Source of the DNA: Pseudomonas lundensis
GTDB taxonomy: Bacteria > Pseudomonadota > Gammaproteobacteria > Pseudomonadales > Pseudomonadaceae
Length of the DNA stretch: 64,000 nt
Reading direction: 5' to 3'
NCBI RefSeq assembly: GCF_001042985.1
Contig: NZ_JYKY01000003.1
Coordinates: forward strand, 186,001 to 250,000
Below, one piece after another: positions 57,110-64,000 of the stretch (positions within the stretch are counted from its first letter, which is position 1; every line of letters starts with the position of its first letter). The translations under genes were made by a program, and so were the position numbers. The notes under the pieces are model-generated. The model was not told the origin of the DNA. It searched no databases and saw only the letters and a list, made by a program, of their open reading frames with translations.

Positions 57110-60100
57110 ATGGGAAGAAGTTCAACCTGTCCGAGTGGGCCCTGAAGCATCAGTCGTTTGTCTGGTATTTGATGTTCGTCTCGGTGCTTGCCGGGATCTT
57201 TTCGTACATGAACCTGGGGCGCGCCGAAGACCCGAGCTTCGCCATCAAAACCATGGTGATCCAGACCCGCTGGCCGGGCGCCACGGTCGATGAAACCATG
57301 CTGCAGGTCACCGACCGGATCGAGAAAAAACTCGAAGAACTCGACTCCCTGGACTACGTACAAAGCTACACCCGACCCGGTGAATCCACGGTGTTCGTGT
57401 TCCTCAAGGACACCACCGAGGCCAAGGCGATCCCACAGATCTGGTACCAGGTGCGCAAGAAGATCGACGACATTCGCGGCGACTTCCCCCAAGGCATTCA
57501 AGGCCCGGGGTTCGACGACGAATTCGGGGATGTGTACGGCACGATTTACGCCTTCACCGGCGACGGCTTCACCATGCGCCAGCTGCGCGACTACGTCGAG
57601 CACGTGCGCACCGGGATTCGCGACGTGCCCAATCGCGGCAAGGTGATGACCATTGGCGAACAGGACGAAACGTTCTACCTGAACTTCTCGACTCGCAAAC
57701 TGGCAGCGCTGGGGCTGGATCAGCAGCAAGTGCTGCAAAGCCTGCAAGCACAAAACGCCGTGACCCCGGCCGGGGTGATCGAAGCGGGGCCGGAGCGCAT
57801 GTCGGTGCGCACCTCCGGGCAATTCCACACCACTGAAGACCTCGAAGCCGTCAACCTGCGGGTCAATGACCGGTTCTATCGCCTGGCGGACATTGCTGAA
57901 ATCAGCCGGGGTTACGTTGACCCCGCCGAGCCGATGTTTCATTACAACGGCAAACCCGCCATCGGCCTCGCCATCGCCATGAACGATGGCGGCAACATTC
58001 AGGCGTTCGGGCAGCAACTGCAACAACGCATCGAAGACCTGACCGCCGAGCTGCCGCTGGGTGTGGACGTACACATGGTGTCGGACCAGGCCCAGGTGGT
58101 TGAAGTGGCCGTGGGCGGCTTCACCAGTGCGCTGTTCGAAGCGGTGATTATCGTGCTGGGCGTGAGCTTTATCAGCCTCGGCCTGCGCGCCGGGCTGGTG
58201 GTGGCCATCTCCATCCCGCTGGTGCTGGCGCTGGTGTTTGTGTTCATGGAGTTTGCTGGCATTGCCATGCAGCGGGTGTCGCTGGGTGCGCTGATTATCG
58301 CCCTCGGCCTGCTGGTGGACGACGCGATGATTACCGTGGAGGTGATGATTACGCGGCTCGAAATGGGCGAAAGCAAGGAGGAGGCGGCCACGTTTGCCTA
58401 CCACTCCACGGCCTTCCCGATGCTCACCGGTACGCTGGTGACGGTCGCCGGTTTCGTGCCCATCGGGCTCAACAACAGCTCGGCGGGCGAATACACCTTC
58501 ACCCTGTTCGCGGTGATTGCCGTCGCCATGCTGGTCTCGTGGGTGGTAGCGGTGCTGTTCGCGCCGGTGTTGGGCGTGCATATCCTCAGCGCCAAGGTCA
58601 AACCCAAGCCCGAGAAGCCCGGCCGTCTGGCCCACGCGTTTGATACGGGGCTGCTGTGGTGCATGCGCCATCGGTGGCTCACCATTGGCGCCACCGTGCT
58701 GATGTTCGTGCTGTCGGTGTTCGGCCTGGGGCTGGTGCAGAACCAGTTCTTCCCGTCGTCGGACCGACCTGAAATTCTCGTGGATCTGAACCTGCCGCAA
58801 AACGCGTCCATCGCTGAAACCCTCAAGGTCACTCAGCGCTTTGAGGACACCCTCAAGGGCGACCCGGACATCGTGCGCTGGAGCAGTTACATCGGCGAAG
58901 GGGCGATCCGTTTCTACCTGCCGCTGGACCAGCAATTGCAAAACCCGTTCTTTGCGCAACTGGTGATCGTCAGCACCGGGCTTGAGAGCCGCGATGCGTT
59001 GATGGCGCGACTGGAAAAACGCCTGCGCGACGATTTTGTGGGCGTCGGCACCTTCGTCCACACCCTTGAACTGGGGCCTCCCGTGGGGCAGCCGCTGCAA
59101 TACCGGGTAAGCGGCCCGAACATCGATCAGGTGCGTAAACACGCGATTGATCTGGCCACGGTGCTGGATGCCAACACGAACGTGGGCGAAATCAACTTCA
59201 ACTGGAACGAACCGGGCAAAGTCCTGCGCATCGACATTGCTCAGGACAAAGCGCGCCAGTACGGTTTGTCATCCGAAGACGTGGCGCGCGTGATGAACAG
59301 CATCGTCAGCGGCGCGGCGGTCAGTCAGGTCAAAGACGACATTTATTTGATCAACATTGTCGGCCGGGCGGTGGGCACCGAGCGCGATTCCCCGGAAACC
59401 CTGCTTAACCTGCAAATCACTACCCCGAGCGGCACCTCTATCCCGCTACTGGCCTTTGCCTCGGTGCGTTACGAACTGGAGCAACCGCTGATCTGGAGCC
59501 GTGACCGCATCCCGACCCTGACCCTCAAGGCTTCGGTACGCGGCAGCATGCAGCCGACCGATCTGGTAGCCGACCTCAAACCAGCGATTGATAAGTTTGC
59601 GGCCGACCTGCCGCGTGGCTACACGCTGCAAACCGGCGGCACGGTGGAGCAAAGCGCCAAGGCGCAAGGCCCGATCGCACACGTGGTGCCGTTGATGCTG
59701 TTTTTGATGGCGACCTTTTTGATGATCCAGTTGCAGAGCGTGCAGAAGATGTTTCTGGTGGCCAGCGTCGCGCCGTTGGGGCTGATCGGCGTGGTGCTGG
59801 CGCTGGTGCCGACCGGCACGCCCATGGGTTTTGTGGCGATCCTCGGGGTGCTGGCGCTGGTGGGCATCATCATTCGTAACTCGGTGATTCTGGTGACACA
59901 GATCGACCAGTTCGAGCGCGACGGCTACGACCCGTGGCACGCCGTGGTGCAGGCGACTGAACACCGTCGTCGGCCGATCTTGCTTACCGCTGCGGCCGCC
60001 AGTCTGGGCATGATCCCGATTGCCCGCGAAGTGTTCTGGGGGCCAATGGCCTACGCCATGATTGGCGGCATCATCTCTGCCACCTTGCTGACCCTGCTGT

Positions 60101-60171
60101 TCCTGCCCGCGCTGTACGTGGCCTGGTACAAAATCAAGGAGTCGAAGGAACCAAGCCCGGTCGCCACATAA
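57106..60171 (+). CDS. triC: RND multidrug efflux pump TriC-like
   Basis: 1021 residues, full RND pump with twelve helices and two large periplasmic loops. The proton-relay aspartates are in helix 4, LGLLVDDAMITVEVM. TriABC of P. aeruginosa exports triclosan and other hydrophobic drugs; substrate range here is inferred. No outer-membrane channel gene follows, as expected for an OpmH-dependent pump. Confidence 0.92.
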   Translation: MNGKKFNLSEWALKHQSFVWYLMFVSVLAGIFSYMNLGRAEDPSFAIKTMVIQTRWPGATVDETMLQVTDRIEKKLEELDSLDYVQSYTRPGESTVFVFLKDTTEAKAIPQIWYQVRKKIDDIRGDFPQGIQGPGFDDEFGDVYGTIYAFTGDGFTMRQLRDYVEHVRTGIRDVPNRGKVMTIGEQDETFYLNFSTRKLAALGLDQQQVLQSLQAQNAVTPAGVIEAGPERMSVRTSGQFHTTEDLEAVNLRVNDRFYRLADIAEISRGYVDPAEPMFHYNGKPAIGLAIAMNDGGNIQAFGQQLQQRIEDLTAELPLGVDVHMVSDQAQVVEVAVGGFTSALFEAVIIVLGVSFISLGLRAGLVVAISIPLVLALVFVFMEFAGIAMQRVSLGALIIALGLLVDDAMITVEVMITRLEMGESKEEAATFAYHSTAFPMLTGTLVTVAGFVPIGLNNSSAGEYTFTLFAVIAVAMLVSWVVAVLFAPVLGVHILSAKVKPKPEKPGRLAHAFDTGLLWCMRHRWLTIGATVLMFVLSVFGLGLVQNQFFPSSDRPEILVDLNLPQNASIAETLKVTQRFEDTLKGDPDIVRWSSYIGEGAIRFYLPLDQQLQNPFFAQLVIVSTGLESRDALMARLEKRLRDDFVGVGTFVHTLELGPPVGQPLQYRVSGPNIDQVRKHAIDLATVLDANTNVGEINFNWNEPGKVLRIDIAQDKARQYGLSSEDVARVMNSIVSGAAVSQVKDDIYLINIVGRAVGTERDSPETLLNLQITTPSGTSIPLLAFASVRYELEQPLIWSRDRIPTLTLKASVRGSMQPTDLVADLKPAIDKFAADLPRGYTLQTGGTVEQSAKAQGPIAHVVPLMLFLMATFLMIQLQSVQKMFLVASVAPLGLIGVVLALVPTGTPMGFVAILGVLALVGIIIRNSVILVTQIDQFERDGYDPWHAVVQATEHRRRPILLTAAAASLGMIPIAREVFWGPMAYAMIGGIISATLLTLLFLPALYVAWYKIKESKEPSPVAT

Positions 60172-60184
60172 TCGAGGCAGGGGA

Positions 60185-60335
60185 CGTGTTCGCGAGGCCT
60201 AAGGAGGGGCCAACGCCCCAACCCGCTACCGCAGAAAGAGGGTGGCAGCTGTGCGCGGGTGTGCAAGACCGGTTACCTACCCACCCGGCAGACCCTGGGG
60301 TCTCCCGCGCACAACCGCCATAACGCCAGTTGCAG
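60185..60335 (-). ncRNA. Candidate structured RNA on the minus strand
   Basis: A promoter TTCCAA-N17-TAGGCT (60342-60370 on the minus strand) would start an RNA near 60335. The RNA would fold with an outer 9-bp stem GTGCGCGGG/CCCGCGCAC that encloses AGACCC/GGGTCT and a GCCGGGT/ACCGGT pairing, a cloverleaf-like shape. The 3' end is not marked by a U tract, so its extent is approximate. Confidence 0.35.
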
Positions 60336-60563
60336 GCGCGGAGCCTAGCAAGCGAAATGGAAAGTTGGAATCGGTAGGGACAGGCTTGCACACCTGATCG
60401 CTGAAAATTCAGCGACGGCGCGGACTATAGGCAGCCCGTAACGGCCATCACAATGGGGGCAAACGCGAGCAAGCCTGATCCCACAACAGTCAGGGAAAGG
60501 TCCGTAGAGCTGGCCGACCCCGCGTTGCCTGCTGATGAGCAACAAGGCCTAGCGCGCGCCCAA

Positions 60564-60596
60564 CCACAAGCCCGCCCATGGCGGGCGGGCTTGTGG
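60564..60596. terminator. Long hairpin at the end of betT
   Basis: CCACAAGCCCGCCC pairs with GGGCGGGCTTGTGG over 14 bases around ATGGC, 3 bases beyond the betT stop. No U tract; may stabilise or end the message with help. Confidence 0.6.
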
Positions 60597-60599
60597 CCA

Positions 60600-62600
60600 T
60601 CAACGCACCAAATGCAGGAACTGCATGTGGCGCTCGTACTGGTCGAGGATGTCGTTGATGATTTGCTCTTTGGTGTAGCCCGTCAGGTCGTAGTCCTGGC
60701 TGCCTTCACTCAAGTGCACTTCGGCGCGGTAGTAACGGCGGTTGCGCAGCTCTTTGGGCCCCATGCCACCCCGGGCGAACGACGGGGTGAAGTAGCCGCG
60801 CATCTGCACCTGGTACACGAACGGGTGTTCGTCACCGTGGCCGATTTCAAGGCTGACGTTGTCGTTGGCCGGGTCGGGCTGGGTGACCACGTTGAGGCCT
60901 TTCTCAAGGAACACTGCGCTCACTTCTTCAATCGCCGGGCGCACGGTGGTGTCCATGAAACGGTACACCTCGTCACGAGACGGGAAGTGCACGGCCTGAC
61001 TCAAGCGCTGACGCCAGCCGCCACGCCCGCGGCGCGAAGCCGAGACCGGTGCCAGTGAGTGCATTTGCGCGATTTTCTTCTGCGACTCCAGATAGAACGC
61101 CTTGTGCAGGCCCCACATCATCAGCAACAGAATCAACGAGAACGGCAACGAGGTCAGCACCACCGCCGACTTCAGTGCATCAATGCTGCCGGAGAACAAC
61201 AGCGCACTGGTGACCAGCGCCGTCATCGCCCCCCAGAACACGCGCAGCCATTTCGGACCGTCTTCGTCCGCGCTACCGCCACGGGCCGACAGGGTGGACA
61301 GCACCACGGTGCCGGAGTCGGCCGAGGTCACGAAGAACACAAAACTGATGAACACCGTCACGGCGATCACGGTTTTGCTCCACGGGTAGGTTTCCAGCAG
61401 CAAGTACAGGGTGCGCGACGGGTCGTCGATAGCCGACTGGCCTAGGGCAACCATGCCGTGGTTGAGCACTTGGTCGATGGCGCTGTTGCCGAAGATGGAC
61501 ATCCACGCCAGGGTGAAGCCCAACGGGATCAGCAGCACGCCAAACACGAACTCACGGATGGTCCGGCCACGGGAAATGCGCGCAATGAACAGGCCCACAA
61601 ACGGCGACCATGCGATCCACCAGGCCCAATAGAACACGGTCCAGCCACCCAGCCAGTCGCTTGGCTTGTCGTAGGCGTACACGTCGAAACTCTTGGTCGG
61701 CAGCGAGCCGAGGTAGTCACCGATGTTTTGCACCAGGGTGTTGAGCAAATGCTGGGTCGGCCCGGCAAACAGCACAAACAGCAGCAGGGCGCAGGCCAGC
61801 AGCATGTTGATGTCGGACATCACCCGCACGCCTTTATCGACGCCAGCAATCGCCACCAAAATGGCAGCGCCCATCATCAGCGTGATCAGGCCCACCTGCA
61901 CCCATTGGGTGTGCGGCATGCCAAACAGGTAGTCGAGGCCAGAATTGAGGTGCAGCACCCCAAAGCCCATATCGGCGCCCAGACCGAACACCGTGGCGAT
62001 GATGCCGAAGCCATCCACGGCGTAGCCGATAGGCCCGTTGATACGCTTGCCAATCAGCGGGTAAAGCGCCGAGCGCAGCGCCGGCGGCAGGTTGTGGCGG
62101 TACGCAAAGTACGCCAGCGCCATGCCGACAAACGCAAACACACCCCAGCCGTGCAGGCCCCAGTGCAAGAACAGCAACTGCATGCCCTGACGCGCAGCCT
62201 CGGCGTTACCGGCCGGGCCTTGCGGCGGGTTGAGCATGTGCGTCAGGGGTTCTGAAACGCAGAAGAAAAATAGCGTGATGCTGATCCCGGCGGCGAAGAG
62301 CATGCCCGCCCAGGACAGGTAACTGAACTCAGGTTCGTCGTGGTCGGCACCGAGCTTGATCTTGCCGTAGCCGGACAAGGCGGTGACGACCACGAAGATC
62401 AGATACAGAGTCATCGCTAGCATGTAGTACCAGCCGACCGTATTGGCCGCCCAGTTTTGTGCTGCCAGCAGCCATTCACCGGCCGCGGCGGGCATGGCAA
62501 TCACCACCACGCCAAAGATCAGGATAAAGATCGCCGCGAAGTAGAAAACCGGCGGGTTCATGCGGATGGGAGACGTCTCGGACGTCAGCGGTACACTCAT
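60600..62600 (-). CDS. betT: BetT, BCCT-family choline transporter
   Basis: 666 residues. Twelve helices, with the BCCT aromatic box in WTVFYWAWWIAWSPFVGLFIARISRGRTIREF, then a long cytoplasmic C-terminal domain (about 500-666) typical of osmotically controlled BetT. Proton-driven high-capacity choline uptake feeding glycine betaine synthesis is the family role; bet genes are not in the window. Confidence 0.93.
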   Translation of the reverse strand: MSVPLTSETSPIRMNPPVFYFAAIFILIFGVVVIAMPAAAGEWLLAAQNWAANTVGWYYMLAMTLYLIFVVVTALSGYGKIKLGADHDEPEFSYLSWAGMLFAAGISITLFFFCVSEPLTHMLNPPQGPAGNAEAARQGMQLLFLHWGLHGWGVFAFVGMALAYFAYRHNLPPALRSALYPLIGKRINGPIGYAVDGFGIIATVFGLGADMGFGVLHLNSGLDYLFGMPHTQWVQVGLITLMMGAAILVAIAGVDKGVRVMSDINMLLACALLLFVLFAGPTQHLLNTLVQNIGDYLGSLPTKSFDVYAYDKPSDWLGGWTVFYWAWWIAWSPFVGLFIARISRGRTIREFVFGVLLIPLGFTLAWMSIFGNSAIDQVLNHGMVALGQSAIDDPSRTLYLLLETYPWSKTVIAVTVFISFVFFVTSADSGTVVLSTLSARGGSADEDGPKWLRVFWGAMTALVTSALLFSGSIDALKSAVVLTSLPFSLILLLMMWGLHKAFYLESQKKIAQMHSLAPVSASRRGRGGWRQRLSQAVHFPSRDEVYRFMDTTVRPAIEEVSAVFLEKGLNVVTQPDPANDNVSLEIGHGDEHPFVYQVQMRGYFTPSFARGGMGPKELRNRRYYRAEVHLSEGSQDYDLTGYTKEQIINDILDQYERHMQFLHLVR

Positions 62601-62796
62601 CGGATGTGCACCTTATAGAGGTAAAACGTGAGCAAAAAGAGCGGGTTCGGCAAAGGTAAGCCTCCTGTTGTGAGCGGGCAGCGGACCACCGTTTTAAGTT
62701 GAACGAGGATTCAAGTTAAACATAGATGGCCTTTTAGAACTAATCGCTGACCACGCCTTCACGCCTAATACGTTAGCGCATGGCAAGGTATGACAC

Positions 62797-63105
62797 ATGG
62801 CCATGATCAACGTTCAGCCGTTGTCACAAGGGCCTATCAGCGCGATGCGGGTGCCTCAGGAAGGACGCGTTTTCGACGCTGAAAAAAAAGAAAAATCTTC
62901 GCCACGAACTGTTCAAAAAGCAATCAGCTTAGGAGCGTTCGATCATGCGATTAGGTGGTGCATGAAAACTCATGATCGAGCGTACTTTTTTGAGCGTTTA
63001 GACATTTCTTGGTACCGAAATTACCACGAGAGCGATTACCATCACGTAAATCGCCCCACCCAGCACACTGAAAAATGTGTCAAGTGTGTACCCGGAAAGT
63101 ATTAA
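62797..63105 (+). CDS. Uncertain small protein, hypothetical
   Basis: 102 residues with AAGGT 8 bases before ATG 62797. No family recognised. The last third is antisense to the immunity-like gene. Basic central region and no membrane segment. The 196 bases upstream hold no other clear gene. It could be spurious or a remnant at the edge of the AT-rich island. Confidence 0.25.
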   Translation: MAMINVQPLSQGPISAMRVPQEGRVFDAEKKEKSSPRTVQKAISLGAFDHAIRWCMKTHDRAYFFERLDISWYRNYHESDYHHVNRPTQHTEKCVKCVPGKY

Positions 63106-63402
63106 AATCCCCAGCAAGGAGGTCATTACCAACAAGCTATTAAAGAGCAGAAATACTATTACTTTAAACTTATATGAAGCGGTGGCGATCCGGGTAGAAA
63201 TAAGTACTCCCAAGCTTGCCATCAAAACTGCAACAAACCCAATACAGAGTAGTATTGCAACGTAAGTCATTACTGCAGGAACACCTGTTGTGTCTGAAAG
63301 ATTTGAAGGATTTTCAGCCACGTCGTGGGTTGCCATAAACGAACAAAAGCACGCAATCCCGAATAAAAAAATAGAAGCAATTGAGGTTTTAAACAGATTC
63401 AT
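62998..63402 (-). CDS. Four-helix membrane protein, probable colicin M-type immunity protein
   Basis: 134 residues with four hydrophobic segments (about 5-23, 45-68, 79-101, 110-131). It lies directly downstream of the colicin M-like gene on the same strand, in the same AT-rich patch. Immunity to pseudomonad colicin M-like bacteriocins is known to come from a small four-helix inner-membrane protein (PmiA type). Match by topology and position, not by sequence recognition. Confidence 0.7.
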   Translation of the reverse strand: MNLFKTSIASIFLFGIACFCSFMATHDVAENPSNLSDTTGVPAVMTYVAILLCIGFVAVLMASLGVLISTRIATASYKFKVIVFLLFNSLLVMTSLLGILILSGYTLDTFFSVLGGAIYVMVIALVVISVPRNV

Positions 63403-63592
63403 TTAAATATTCCACGCTCTTTTTAGCACTAGGGAATTGCAGTATAACTCTTTAGTAAAAATCCAGCGCATTTCACATTTTTCCACTCCAAGGGTAGCAC
63501 GTTTTAAAATTGCCATTTTACTTCGCGCTGTCAACTCACCGTAACGTTCTCCAACAATGTCATCACGGTTCTTTCAATCTCAAGCCTATCAA

Positions 63593-64000
63593 TTATTGAC
63601 CTACCATATTTACCGAAATTTCGCCTGGCATTTCTATGGTGTATTCATATTGCATAACTTTACCAAGAGTTGAAGTGAGTGTTTCGCCTAACCAATTACG
63701 ATGATTCGACGGATTCGCATCATATCTATCGTTAAATGCTCGTATTGCGCCATTGAAAGACCAACTACCGCTGGCATATTTGTCCACTTGGCCTACAATT
63801 CGTAAAGTGATATTCCCTAATACCAACCCAGAAGAAACACTGTCCTTTGTCACGTTATAGGGAAACTTTACGTCTAGCGTGCTCTTCCCAACTGGGTTAG
63901 CGCTGTGAATTGCGTTCATCACATCAGAAATCTGCGATAAATTCACCTTCAATCCAATGTTATTGATGGGAAAACTTACGGTTTCTCCCATCCCGTCTAT
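63593..64000 (-). CDS. Colicin M-like bacteriocin, C-terminal fragment cut by window edge
   Basis: 135 residues visible; the frame is open to the window edge (an ATG at 63991 is internal). The segment AFNDRYDANPSNHRNW carries D-x-Y-D-x5-H-R, the active-site pattern of colicin M family lipid II phosphatases. These enzymes cut undecaprenyl-PP-linked peptidoglycan precursor in the periplasm and lyse related strains. The import and receptor domains lie beyond the window. Much lower GC than the flanking chromosome, a sign of transfer. Confidence 0.82.
   Translation of the reverse strand: MDGMGETVSFPINNIGLKVNLSQISDVMNAIHSANPVGKSTLDVKFPYNVTKDSVSSGLVLGNITLRIVGQVDKYASGSWSFNGAIRAFNDRYDANPSNHRNWLGETLTSTLGKVMQYEYTIEMPGEISVNMVGQ

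Larger units (their letters stand above)
60172..60599. other. 428-base gap between triC and betT
   Basis: Contains a GC-rich, strongly self-pairing element (60185-60415) and the hairpin at 60564-60596. Short frames across it (for example 60134-60391 minus) have no codon-level support and overlap triC. I believe similar DNA recurs elsewhere in pseudomonad genomes, from memory of near-identical short hypothetical proteins. Confidence 0.6.

Noticed and set aside
56809..59142. 777-codon minus-strand frame inside triB/triC
   Set aside because: Shadow of the RND pump frame; His/Gln/Arg-rich and without a domain.
60134..60391. 85-codon minus frame over the triC end and the structured element
   Set aside because: Overlaps triC and lies in a self-pairing element; likely a repeated non-coding sequence that is often called as a protein.
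62628..62702. Tiny 24-residue frame from GTG with GAGGT upstream, divergent from betT
   Set aside because: Too short to support without conservation data; noted because the ribosome site is plausible.

Overview
The window is from a Pseudomonas chromosome. The gene order glnK-amtB, sutA, yigB-xerC-DUF484-dapF-lysA-lptM, cyaY, rnk, cyaA matches the core neighbourhood I remember from P. aeruginosa. A triABC set and an ats-type sulfate-ester cluster also fit the genus. The fluorescens-type lineage is inference from gene content only. I saw no rRNA, tRNA, CRISPR array or insertion sequence.

Layout. (1) 1-12081, minus strand: a tightly packed seven-gene unit of srfA, srfB, srfC, a bitopic envelope protein, a secreted VWA protein, and a MacB/FtsX-type ABC ATPase and permease; the permease runs off the left edge. 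(2) 12308-26492: housekeeping core with comM, ubiK, glnK-amtB behind a sigma-54 promoter, sutA with a long structured leader, the lptM-lysA-dapF-DUF484-xerC-yigB operon, cyaY-DUF1289, rnk, cyaA and a TIGR02647 gene. (3) 26877-30927: oscA-sbp-cysTWA, sulfur-starvation and sulfate import genes. (4) 31126-37513: a three-gene phospholipid mini-operon, yheV-prlC, a gamma carbonic anhydrase, a HAD phosphatase and an Mpo1/DUF962 membrane protein. (5) 37560-50837: organosulfur scavenging with an AtsRBC-type ABC importer (double-length permease), the alkylsulfatase AtsK, an FGly-type sulfatase, a LysR regulator, and a TonB-dependent receptor followed by an arylsulfotransferase and its own TonB-ExbB-ExbD. 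(6) 50973-54714: an RBBP9-type hydrolase, a degenerate sigma-54 activator AAA+ protein, an orphan MetQ, and a short orphan Rhs-core protein. (7) 54954-62600: triABC, a conserved-looking structured non-coding element, and betT. (8) 62.6-64 kb: an AT-rich patch with a four-helix membrane protein next to the 3' end of a colicin M-like gene, read as a bacteriocin and immunity pair.

How the genes work together. Sections 3 and 5 form a sulfur economy: sulfate import when sulfate is present, and sulfate-ester capture at the outer membrane, desulfation in the periplasm or cytoplasm, and ABC uptake when it is not. ATGCAT-cored palindromes recur in both divergent control regions of section 5. The most unusual features are the srfABC-VWA-ABC unit and the colicin M-like locus at the right edge.
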